A stretch of DNA of 5,619 nt from positions 1 to 5,619 of the forward strand of contig NZ_CALBEX010000447.1 of assembly GCF_937889215.1 (NCBI RefSeq), given 5' to 3'. Source of the stretch: an uncultured Limnohabitans sp. Its GTDB lineage: Bacteria; Pseudomonadota; Gammaproteobacteria; Burkholderiales; Burkholderiaceae_C. Both the position numbers and the translations under genes were made by a program. Below the pieces are notes generated by a model that did no database searches, was not told the origin of the DNA, and was given only the letters and a program-made list of their open reading frames with translations. Shown one piece after another: positions 1 to 5,619 of the stretch (positions within the stretch are counted from its first letter, which is position 1; each line of letters opens with the position of its first letter).

Positions 1-882
1 GGTGTTAATGTGCATGAGCCAATCGCACACCGGTTGCAGCGGAATGATGCGGTCGCGCAGGCCGTAAAGCACCAAGGCGCGTTGGGGTGGCAGGGCGGTT
101 TGGGTTTGGGCACGGCCCATGAGTTCGGTCACCCCGGCAAGGCTGCCAACGCGGGTGGCCTTGATGAACAGAGGGTCGCGGCTCAAGTCGCGTGAAACGT
201 CAATGTCGTCGGTGGGGCGGATGCCCAGTGAGGGCAGACCACGGCCAGTGAAACTCATGTCGGGTGCGACCAGATTCATGGTGAACAGGCTCAGGCGTTG
301 GTACCAGGGCATGCTGTTCGCGCCCCAAACAGCGGGTGCTTTGAGGATCAGTCGGTCTGCGGCAAGGCCGGGCGCTTCGCTGGCAGCCACCAGCACCACC
401 GCACCACCCATGCTTTCACCCACCACCGTGAGCGGCAGGCCGGGGTGGCGCTCGCGCAGCTGGGCTGCGATGTGGCGCAGATCAGCCAGCAGCGTGTCTG
501 CGCCAGGCCAGATGCCGGGTCGCGGATTGGCGCCAAAGCCGCGTTGGTCGTAGGCGTACACGGTGGCTTGCAGCTCGGTCACCAAGTGCTGGGCGAGCGG
601 ATCAAAGGCTTTGCTGTAGTCGTTGAAGCCGTGCACGCCGAGCACAATGTGCCGGGGTTTAGGGCTGGCCCAAAACCTTCCGATCAGGCTTTGGCCTTCA
701 GGCAAATCAAAGCGGGTGGGGCTGGATGGGACGGGATGACTGCCCCCAATTTTGTCGGGCAGCACTGGCGAGAGGGCTTGCGGGGCGGAGGCTGAACAGG
801 CGGTCAGCAGCGCGAGGCCAGCGGTGGCGAGACCGCGCTGGAGAAGTTTGAAGGGCTGCAGCTTGGCTTTGTTCGCTGACAC
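1..882 (-). CDS. Putative lipoprotein alpha/beta hydrolase (lysophospholipase / monoacylglycerol-lipase-like), 3' end cut by window
   Basis: 294 codons are visible and the frame stays open to base 1, so the C-terminus is missing. The start is a GTG at 880-882, immediately after the stop of the upstream aminotransferase gene. From this start the protein has a basic N-terminus, a hydrophobic stretch (about residues 17-27) and a lipobox ending LLTAC, with Cys29 as the predicted lipidated residue. A Pro/Ser-rich linker follows (about 31-57). The catalytic domain has the HGF oxyanion-type motif (His84-Gly85), a YDQRGFG strand-loop (about 110-117), the nucleophile elbow GESMGG with Ser157, and the acid Asp277 in YGLRDRIIP. 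The catalytic His expected about 30 residues later lies outside the window. The pattern fits the lysophospholipase/monoglyceride lipase group (COG2267, Hydrolase_4). The substrate cannot be told from sequence. It probably acts membrane-anchored on the periplasmic side, which is inferred from the lipobox. Co-transcription with the aminotransferase gene is likely. Confidence 0.87.
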   Translation of the reverse strand, partial: MSANKAKLQPFKLLQRGLATAGLALLTACSASAPQALSPVLPDKIGGSHPVPSSPTRFDLPEGQSLIGRFWASPKPRHIVLGVHGFNDYSKAFDPLAQHLVTELQATVYAYDQRGFGANPRPGIWPGADTLLADLRHIAAQLRERHPGLPLTVVGESMGGAVVLVAASEAPGLAADRLILKAPAVWGANSMPWYQRLSLFTMNLVAPDMSFTGRGLPSLGIRPTDDIDVSRDLSRDPLFIKATRVGSLAGVTELMGRAQTQTALPPQRALVLYGLRDRIIPLQPVCDWLMHINT

Positions 883-893
883 TCAAAGGCCTT
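883..893 (-). promoter_or_regulatory. Shine-Dalgarno for the hydrolase GTG start, inside the ybdL 3' end
   Basis: On the minus strand AAGG (890-893) lies 7 bases upstream of the GTG at 880-882. It sits in the last codons of the aminotransferase gene and overlaps the perfect 8-base palindrome AAGGCCTT (886-893). The spacing is good for ribosome binding. It supports the GTG start and suggests that ribosomes ending ybdL can re-initiate on the hydrolase. Confidence 0.55.
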
Positions 894-2052
894 GGAGTTT
901 GTGCAGCGCAGCGTGCAAGGTTTCGTCAGTTTTGGCAAAGCAAAAGCGGATGACTTTTTGGTCGAAGCCGTTGCCATAAAAGGCTGAGAGGGGGATGGCG
1001 GCCACGCCGATCTCAGCGGTCAGCCATTGGCAAAAGTCTGCCTCGCTGAGGTTTCTTTCGGGCACTTGCAGGCCCGAGATGTCGGCACATTGGAAGTAGG
1101 TGCCTTCACCAGGCAAGAGTTTGAAGTGGGTTTGTGCCAAGCCCTTGCGAAACAGATCGCGCTTGCGTTGGTAAAACGCCGGCAACTCCAGGTAGGGTGC
1201 AGGGTCGGCCATGTAGCGGGCCAGGGCATGTTGCATGGGGGTGTTCACCGTGAACACCATGAACTGGTGCACTTTGCGCAGCTCGGCGGTGTAGTCTGCA
1301 GGCGCAGCGACGGTGCCGACTTTCCAGCCCGTGACGTGGTAGGTTTTGCCAAAGCTGGAGACGATGAAGGCGCGCTCAGCCAGGCCGTCGAAGTGTGCGG
1401 CGCTCCAGTGCTGCAAGGGGGCGTAGACCATGTGTTCGTAGACCTCGTCGCTGATGAGCACGATGTTGGTGGGGGCCAAAATCTCTTGCAAGGTGAGCAT
1501 TTCCTCGCGGGTCCAGACCATGCCGCTGGGGTTGTGCGGGGTGTTGATCAAGATGGCTCGGGTGCGCTGGCCGATGGCGGCGCGGATGCGGTCAAAGTCG
1601 GGCCGAAAGCTCCCTGGGGTCAGGGGCACGCGCACCACGCGGCCGCCTGCCAACTCGATGTTGGGCACATAGCTGTCGTAGCAGGGCTCGAGCACGATGA
1701 CTTCGTCGCCAGGGTGCACGATGGCCAAGATGATGGCGAGGATGGCCTGGGTGGCACCGGCAGTGACTGTGATTTCAGTGGCCGGGTTGTAGGATCGGCT
1801 GTACAGGGCTTCGATTTTGGCGGCCACAGCTTCGCGCAGCGGGGCCACGCCGGGCATGGGCGGGTATTGGTTGAGGCCTTCGCGCATGGCGTCGCCCACC
1901 AAGTCGGTGAGTCGGGGGTCACACGGAAAGTCCGGAAAGCCCTGGCCGAGGTTGACGGCTTTTTTTTCGGCCGCCAGGGCGGACATGACGGTGAAGATGG
2001 TGGTGCCCATGTGGGGCGCTTTGGAGACGAGGGCAGGGGTGCGGACGTTCAT
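883..2052 (-). CDS. ybdL: Methionine aminotransferase, YbdL type (PLP fold-type I, class I/II)
   Basis: This is a 389-residue cytosolic PLP-dependent aminotransferase that aligns end to end, from memory, with E. coli YbdL (386 residues). YbdL is known to use methionine and some aromatic amino acids, passing the amino group to a 2-oxo acid. Visible family motifs are GTTIFTVMSALA (16-27), NLGQGFPDF (34-42), the PLP phosphate loop GATQA (99-103), NTPHNPSG with Asn174, ISDEVYEH with Asp202 and Tyr205, SSFGKTYHVTGWKVG with the Schiff-base Lys236, and Arg369 in IRFCFAK, which binds the substrate carboxylate. No key residue is missing. The ATG start matches the family N-terminus. The cysB stop lies in the same frame seven codons upstream, so no longer start is possible. 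No clear Shine-Dalgarno precedes it, so translation may depend on cysB readout. Kynurenine or other glutamine-transaminase-K-like activity is an alternative. mtnE-like annotation (methionine salvage) is possible, but no other mtn gene is visible. Confidence 0.9.
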   Translation of the reverse strand: MNVRTPALVSKAPHMGTTIFTVMSALAAEKKAVNLGQGFPDFPCDPRLTDLVGDAMREGLNQYPPMPGVAPLREAVAAKIEALYSRSYNPATEITVTAGATQAILAIILAIVHPGDEVIVLEPCYDSYVPNIELAGGRVVRVPLTPGSFRPDFDRIRAAIGQRTRAILINTPHNPSGMVWTREEMLTLQEILAPTNIVLISDEVYEHMVYAPLQHWSAAHFDGLAERAFIVSSFGKTYHVTGWKVGTVAAPADYTAELRKVHQFMVFTVNTPMQHALARYMADPAPYLELPAFYQRKRDLFRKGLAQTHFKLLPGEGTYFQCADISGLQVPERNLSEADFCQWLTAEIGVAAIPLSAFYGNGFDQKVIRFCFAKTDETLHAALHKLQGL

Positions 2053-2073
2053 GGCAAAGACAGATGGCGGTGT

Positions 2074-3015
2074 TCAGAGTTCGTAGTCGTTGTTGTGCCC
2101 GTTCATGGCACGGGCAATGAGTGGTGCGGTGAGCCGGTCGCTCAGCAGCTCGGCAAACTGGTAGACAAATTGGCGCAAATAGGCGCCACGCTTGAAAGCG
2201 ACACGAGCCACGTTCATGCCCAGCAGTTGGCCCAAGGGTCGTACAGCCAGGTCTTTGATCGGGTCGTCTTGCACGGCCATTTCGGCCACGATGCCGATGC
2301 CCAGCCCCAGCCTCACATAGGTTTTGATGACGTCGGAGTCGATGGCTTCGAGGGCGATGCGAGGGGTGATTTTTTTGGCTGCAAAGGCATGGTCAATGCG
2401 GGTACGACCAGTGAACGAGGGGTGATAAGTGATGAGGGGTTCGCTGGCGATGTCCTCGAGCGAGAGGTGGCTTTTGCTGGCCAGCGGGTGGTCCATCGGC
2501 AGCACCAAAACGTGTTGCCATTCGTAGCAGGGCAGGGTCACCAGGTCTTCGTAGGCCGCCAAGGATTCGGTGGCGATGCCGATTTCGGCCGTGTCGTCGA
2601 GCAGCATTTTGGCGACTTGGTCCGGGGCGCCTTGGTGCAGGCTGACGTTGACCTTGGGGTACTGTTCTCGCAGTTTGGCTACCGGCAGAGGCAGCACGTA
2701 GCGCGCTTGGGTGTGGGTGGTGGCAATCGACAGGGTGCCGCTGTCTTGCGCGCTGTATTGTTCGCCGATTTTGCGCAAGTTGGCCACTTCACGCAGGATC
2801 AGCTCGATGCTTTGCAGCACATGCTGCCCGGGTTCGGTGATGCGTTTGAGCCGTTTACCGTGCCGGGCAAAGATGTCGATGCCCAGCTCTTCTTCGAGTT
2901 CGATGATGGCTTTGGAGACCCCTGGCTGCGAGGTGTGAAGGGCTTTGGCGGTTTCGGTCAGATTCAGGTTGCGGCGGGCGGCTTCCTGGACGAAACGAAA
3001 TTGGTGCAGGTTCAT
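2074..3015 (-). CDS. cysB: CysB, LysR-type master regulator of sulfate assimilation
   Basis: This is a 313-residue LysR-type regulator, close to the 324 residues of E. coli CysB. An N-terminal winged helix-turn-helix spans about 1-60 (NLNLTETAKALHTSQPGVSK, 16-35), followed by a linker helix and a two-lobed effector domain from about 92. All the residues known to contact sulfate in the Klebsiella CysB structure sit at identical numbers: Thr100, Thr102 and Gln103 in ATTHTQARY, Thr149 and Thr202. Trp166 is also kept. DSDVIKTYVRLGLGIGI (226-242) is a CysB-family hallmark. In enterobacteria CysB with N-acetylserine activates cys genes, while sulfide antagonises this and CysB represses its own gene. 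The ATG gives the conserved MNLHQFRF start. No Shine-Dalgarno is visible, but a candidate promoter and dyad lie just upstream. The neighbouring siroheme-type chelatase gene fits a sulfite-reductase context. Cbl/SsuR-type paralogs are the main alternative. Confidence 0.94.
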   Translation of the reverse strand: MNLHQFRFVQEAARRNLNLTETAKALHTSQPGVSKAIIELEEELGIDIFARHGKRLKRITEPGQHVLQSIELILREVANLRKIGEQYSAQDSGTLSIATTHTQARYVLPLPVAKLREQYPKVNVSLHQGAPDQVAKMLLDDTAEIGIATESLAAYEDLVTLPCYEWQHVLVLPMDHPLASKSHLSLEDIASEPLITYHPSFTGRTRIDHAFAAKKITPRIALEAIDSDVIKTYVRLGLGIGIVAEMAVQDDPIKDLAVRPLGQLLGMNVARVAFKRGAYLRQFVYQFAELLSDRLTAPLIARAMNGHNNDYEL

Positions 3016-3032
3016 ATGTTTATCGTTATATG
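3013..3032 (-). promoter_or_regulatory. Inverted repeat CATAT-N10-ATATG over the cysB start, possible autoregulatory operator
   Basis: Two perfect 5-base arms (3013-3017 and 3028-3032) flank a 10-base AT-rich spacer, and the downstream arm includes the cysB start codon. LysR-family proteins bind AT-rich dyads and commonly repress their own gene, as CysB does in enterobacteria. That this dyad is a CysB site is my inference. Arms this short can occur by chance in AT-rich DNA. Confidence 0.3.
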
Positions 3033-3042
3033 GATGGCCTGC

Positions 3043-3071
3043 ATTATGCTTTAAAGGTCTGACTCTGCCGA
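3043..3071 (-). promoter_or_regulatory. Candidate sigma-70 promoter for cysB
   Basis: The minus strand shows TCGGCA (3066-3071; 4 of 6 matches to TTGACA), a 17-base spacer, then CATAAT (3043-3048; 5 of 6 matches to TATAAT). The -35 lies in the last codons of cbiX and the -10 in the short intergenic gap. The predicted start near 3036 would leave a leader of about 20 bases with no Shine-Dalgarno. An alternative -10, TATAAC (3025-3030), would put the transcript start almost on the ATG. The gap is locally much more AT-rich than its surroundings. It would allow cysB to be expressed independently of the lpt genes. Confidence 0.4.
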
Positions 3072-3446
3072 TCCGACCGCGATTTCGGCCATGAGTGCCG
3101 TCATGGCAGGGTGTTCACCGATGGCGGGCAAGAGTTCAAATGACATTTGCGGGTAGGCCTCGGTCAGGCCTTGCACCAGTTCGGGCAGGTCTTCGCGGGC
3201 GTGTCGGCCAACGCCCAAAAACATGGGCACGATGCGCACATGGGCCACGCCTTGTTTCATCAGCGCCTCCACGGTGTGGGGCAGGTCCGGCTCGGTCAGC
3301 TCTAAAAAAGCCACGGCCACAGGCAGGCCAGGGTGCTGCGCACGCATGCGCTGGGCCACGGCGTCAATGGGCAAGCGCCAAAGCGGGTCACGGGAACCAT
3401 GGGCGAACAAAATCACGCCGCTGGGCTGAGTCAAGGAGTTTGTCAT
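3051..3446 (-). CDS. cbiX: Small CbiX/SirB-type sirohydrochlorin chelatase
   Basis: The product is 131 residues, matching the short single-domain CbiX/SirB family (about 120-145 residues). These cytosolic class II chelatases insert Co2+ or Fe2+ into sirohydrochlorin. The metal-binding His16 is in ILFAHGSRDP (12-21) and the second His82 in PMFLGVGRHAREDLPELV (74-91). The acidic FLELTEPDLP strand-loop (48-57) is also typical. The ATG at 3444-3446 overlaps the lptG stop by ATGA. A longer reading from TTG at 3465-3467 would add seven residues with no family support, so I reject it. Whether the product is cobalt-precorrin (B12) or siroheme cannot be read from sequence. Its place directly before cysB favours siroheme for assimilatory sulfite reductase (inference), since CysB controls that enzyme. 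Translation is probably coupled to lptG. Confidence 0.9.
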   Translation of the reverse strand: MTNSLTQPSGVILFAHGSRDPLWRLPIDAVAQRMRAQHPGLPVAVAFLELTEPDLPHTVEALMKQGVAHVRIVPMFLGVGRHAREDLPELVQGLTEAYPQMSFELLPAIGEHPAMTALMAEIAVGSAESDL

Positions 3447-4549
3447 CGTCTTAAAACCATCCACCAAAAAGCAGCCAATGAGATGGCACTGTAAATAAGC
3501 GCAGGCGCAGCAGCGGTCAGCAGGGGCTGCCAGTTTTGCAGGTTGCCAACAAAGTTGAACACGTTGTTGAGCAGCGAGAAACTGATGCCCGCGAGCACGC
3601 CACTAAAAACATGACCGGCGATTTGCCCCGAACGAAAGTGCAAATAGGCAAAGGGCAGGGCCAGCACCAACATAACCAAGCAGCTCAAGGGATAGAACAA
3701 TTTGCGCCAAAACTCAATTTCGTAGCGCTGGGCGTTTTGGTTGTTGGCTGAGAGGTGGGTCATGTAACCAAACAGCTCCCAAGTGCTCATCCGGTCGGGA
3801 CTGAGCACGGCTGCGGCCACCATGTCGGCGCTGATGTCGGTGGGCCAAACTTTGCTTGCGAGCGAAACCGCGCTGAACTGCGCCGGATTGGTGGCGCTGG
3901 GCTTGAGGATTGTTTTCTCTTGCACGTCGCTCAGCTGCCATTGGCCTGGCTGGATTTGCGCTTGCCGGGCCGTGGTGATGCTCAGCAACTGGCCTTGGTC
4001 GTTGAAGGCATGGATGCGCACATTTTGCATCTGCCCTATGCCATCAAAAGTGCGCACGTTGACCGCGAATTGTTGGCCGCCTTGTTTTTCTCGCAACCAA
4101 GCCCCGGTTTGCCCAACCGTCAGCTGGCCCAAAAACGGGGCTTTGATTTGCTGCGCTTGTCGCTCTGCCCAGGGTGCGGCGTAGTCACCAAAAAAGAAGG
4201 TCAGGCCGACAAACACCAGCCCCAGCTTGAGCAGCAAAGACAGGGCCATCCAGGGCTCCAGCCCCCCTGTGCGCAAGATGGTGAATTCAGAGCTTTGGGC
4301 CAGTCGCGCCATGACAAAGATGCTCCCAATCAGGACCGAGATGGGCAGCAATTCACGGAGATGGTCAGGGGTTTTGAGCGCAATGTACAACAGGGCATGC
4401 TGGAGTTTGTAGCCCTGCGCGGCGTGGCGTGACAAGGCCTGCAGCTCGTCGAGCAGGTCAAAAAACAGAAACAAAGCCAGAAAGCCCACAGCCACGAAGA
4501 GCACGGCACGGATGATTTCGCCGTAAAGCAGATGGCGAACGGTTTTCAT
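3443..4549 (-). CDS. lptG: LptG, lipopolysaccharide ABC exporter permease
   Basis: This is a 368-residue inner-membrane protein of the LptF/LptG (YjgP/YjgQ) family, with the usual length of about 360. LptG pairs with LptF and two LptB ATPases to extract lipopolysaccharide from the inner membrane and pass it to LptC and the periplasmic bridge. Hydrophobic segments fit six transmembrane helices: about 14-34, 62-82, 100-122, 283-303, 308-332 and 342-365. The periplasmic beta-jellyroll lies between helices 3 and 4 (about 125-275). The cytoplasmic coupling helix SSEFTILRTGG (86-96) carries Glu88, the residue known in E. coli LptG for LptB contact. The ATG at 4547-4549 overlaps the lptF stop by ATGA and has a strong Shine-Dalgarno. 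A longer open frame upstream runs antiphase through lptF and is not coding. The stop overlaps cbiX by four bases. Confidence 0.96.
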   Translation of the reverse strand: MKTVRHLLYGEIIRAVLFVAVGFLALFLFFDLLDELQALSRHAAQGYKLQHALLYIALKTPDHLRELLPISVLIGSIFVMARLAQSSEFTILRTGGLEPWMALSLLLKLGLVFVGLTFFFGDYAAPWAERQAQQIKAPFLGQLTVGQTGAWLREKQGGQQFAVNVRTFDGIGQMQNVRIHAFNDQGQLLSITTARQAQIQPGQWQLSDVQEKTILKPSATNPAQFSAVSLASKVWPTDISADMVAAAVLSPDRMSTWELFGYMTHLSANNQNAQRYEIEFWRKLFYPLSCLVMLVLALPFAYLHFRSGQIAGHVFSGVLAGISFSLLNNVFNFVGNLQNWQPLLTAAAPALIYSAISLAAFWWMVLRR

Positions 4550-5619
4550 GGGTTGGCCCCCTTTATGGGGCGCACCACCGGGGCCAGATACCGCCAACTC
4601 CAGTTGATGTGCCGCAAAGCGAGCCAGAGCAAAGCCAGGGCCATGACACCGCCGTGCAGGAGCAGCACAAAGGGCAGGGCACCGATACGGCCTGCGCTGA
4701 TCCAGTTTTGACCCACGGTGAGCAGGTTGTAATAAACCACAAACACCAAGAGCGCCAAACCCAAGTGGTAACTGCGCCCGACACGGGGGTTCACGGCCGA
4801 CAGTGCCAAGGCCAGCAGGACCAGGTTGGAAGCGGTGAACATCAAGCCAATGCGCCAAGTCAGCTCGCCTTGGTTGGTGAGGGTGGGTTGTCCGATCAGT
4901 TGCCAAGTGGTGCTTTGTCGGCTGCTGCGTTCGGTGTTGGTGGGCACAAAGTTGGCGTCGATCAGCAGTTGGTAGCGGTCAAACTGGGTCAGGCGTGTTT
5001 CGCCAGTAACCAGATCTGTGAGCCATTGTTGGCCGTTCTCCAGAAACAAGAACCGGTCGGTGCCCACAAACTCCACCCGGCCGCGCGAGGCGGTGGTAAC
5101 ACTTTCGAGCTGGCCGTCGCGGCTGGAGACGAACACATTGTTGCCGTTGCTCTCACCAGGGCTGTCTTTGTCAATGAAGAAAACACGGTTACCGCCGGCC
5201 GACTCTTGGAACTGGCCGGGTGCGATGCGCTCAACGTCGTTGCGTTTTTCAAAGCGCTGACGGAGATCTTGAATTTGTTGCTGACTCCAAGGCCACACGA
5301 ACAAGGCCAGCAAGGCAATCACGAGCAAGATGGGCCAAGCAAAACGAAACAACGGTCGGATGAACTGCCCCAAGCCCTGACCGCTGGAAAACCAGATGAC
5401 CATTTCGCTGTCAGCGTACATGCGCGACAAAGTGGCAACACAAGCAATGAACAGGCTCAAGGTCATGATGGTGGTCATCTGCCCCAGCACGCTGAAACCC
5501 ATGACCAACATGACCTCAGACGGGTTCACGCTGCCACGGCTGGCCAAACCCAGCGTGCGGATCAAAATGATGGTCATCACGATGGTCACCAGGATCACCA
5601 GCGTGGCGCCAAAATTGCG
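4546..5619 (-). CDS. lptF: LptF, lipopolysaccharide ABC exporter permease, 5' end cut by window
   Basis: 357 residues are visible and the frame is open to the right edge, where it reads RNFGATLVILVT. Compared with relatives as I recall them, about a dozen N-terminal residues are missing. LptF is the second permease half of LptB2FGC, anchored in the inner membrane. In visible-residue numbering, helices lie at about 4-22, 36-64, 91-111, 257-277, 284-304 and 313-335, with the periplasmic jellyroll at about 112-254. The coupling helix SRMYADSEMVIWFSSGQG has Glu72, which with the missing residues would fall at about 84, the position of the LptB-contacting Glu84 in E. coli LptF. APGQFQES and GNRVFFIDKD in the jellyroll are typical of the betaproteobacterial proteins. 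The GTG at 5596-5598 is an internal Val codon, not the start. The stop overlaps the lptG ATG by ATGA. The promoter of the cluster is outside the window. Confidence 0.95.
   Translation of the reverse strand, partial: RNFGATLVILVTIVMTIILIRTLGLASRGSVNPSEVMLVMGFSVLGQMTTIMTLSLFIACVATLSRMYADSEMVIWFSSGQGLGQFIRPLFRFAWPILLVIALLALFVWPWSQQQIQDLRQRFEKRNDVERIAPGQFQESAGGNRVFFIDKDSPGESNGNNVFVSSRDGQLESVTTASRGRVEFVGTDRFLFLENGQQWLTDLVTGETRLTQFDRYQLLIDANFVPTNTERSSRQSTTWQLIGQPTLTNQGELTWRIGLMFTASNLVLLALALSAVNPRVGRSYHLGLALLVFVVYYNLLTVGQNWISAGRIGALPFVLLLHGGVMALALLWLALRHINWSWRYLAPVVRPIKGANP
4557..4570 (-). promoter_or_regulatory. lptG Shine-Dalgarno within a small hairpin-capable repeat
   Basis: The minus strand reads CCCC-ATAAA-GGGGG just before lptG. 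The AAAGGGGG part is a strong ribosome binding site ending 7 bases before the ATG. The CCCC arm can pair with it in a 4-base stem with a 5-base loop. The element lies inside the last lptF codons, so ribosomes finishing lptF would open it. This fits translational coupling that keeps LptF and LptG in 1:1 ratio (inference). Confidence 0.5.

Noticed and set aside
298..795. Plus-strand open frames opposite the hydrolase gene
   Set aside because: They are shadows of a minus-strand gene with clear catalytic motifs. They have no ribosome sites or recognisable domains.
1958..1970. A8 run in ybdL (minus strand GAA AAA AAA) that resembles a -1 frameshift slippery site
   Set aside because: The -1 frame reaches a TGA after about 13 codons and yields a short product. 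No stimulatory structure is evident, and the normal frame gives a complete enzyme. On the plus strand the T run has no proper stem before it to act as a terminator.
2370..2376. A7 run in cysB as a possible slippery site
   Set aside because: The register (GCC AAA AAA ATC) does not fit the X XXY YYZ arrangement, and the CysB frame is intact across it.
1027..3054. A 675-codon open frame on the plus strand opposite ybdL and cysB
   Set aside because: It is exactly codon-aligned with both minus-strand genes, so it only needs them to lack TTA, CTA and TCA codons, which are rare in such genomes. Its composition is low-complexity (Gly, Val, Asp, His, Gln rich) with no recognisable domain, while both opposite genes are clear family members.
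3447..3467. TTG start extending cbiX by seven residues
   Set aside because: The ATG at 3444-3446 makes a standard ATGA overlap with lptG and gives the usual family N-terminus.
4550..4906. N-terminal extension of lptG by about 119 residues into lptF
   Set aside because: The extension is Pro/Arg/His rich with no family match, runs out of phase through lptF, and is preceded by no ribosome site. The ATG at 4547-4549 matches the LptG family start.

Overview
The window reads as a stretch of a moderately GC-rich betaproteobacterial chromosome, most likely Burkholderiales and probably Comamonadaceae. The best clue is the CysB protein, whose opening residues (MNLHQFRF) and closing residues (DYEL) match what I remember of Comamonadaceae CysB. 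LptF and LptG have the matching betaproteobacterial flavour. This placement comes from memory of family sequences, not from a search.

All six genes lie on the minus strand and are packed almost without gaps. In transcription order (right to left) they are: lptF (5' end cut by the window edge), lptG, cbiX/sirB, cysB, a ybdL-type methionine aminotransferase, and a lipoprotein alpha/beta hydrolase whose 3' end is cut by the left edge. lptF/lptG and lptG/cbiX each share a 4-base ATGA stop/start overlap. cbiX and cysB are separated by 34-35 bases carrying a candidate promoter and a dyad. cysB and ybdL are separated by 21 bases, and the hydrolase GTG directly follows the ybdL TGA. No stretch above 300 bases lacks a gene, and I see no RNA genes, mobile elements, CRISPR or clear rho-independent terminators.

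Functionally there are two parts. LptF and LptG are the inner-membrane permease halves of the LptB2FGC lipopolysaccharide exporter. CbiX/SirB, CysB and YbdL fit a sulfur theme: SirB-type chelatases can finish siroheme, the cofactor of sulfite reductase; CysB is the master activator of sulfate assimilation; and YbdL-type enzymes transaminate methionine. The terminal lipoprotein hydrolase has no obvious link beyond tight coupling to ybdL.

This is largely an ordinary housekeeping region. I found no evidence of an undescribed system. The points worth a second look are regulatory: a promoter and dyad over the cysB start, translational coupling, and the siroheme/CysB pairing.
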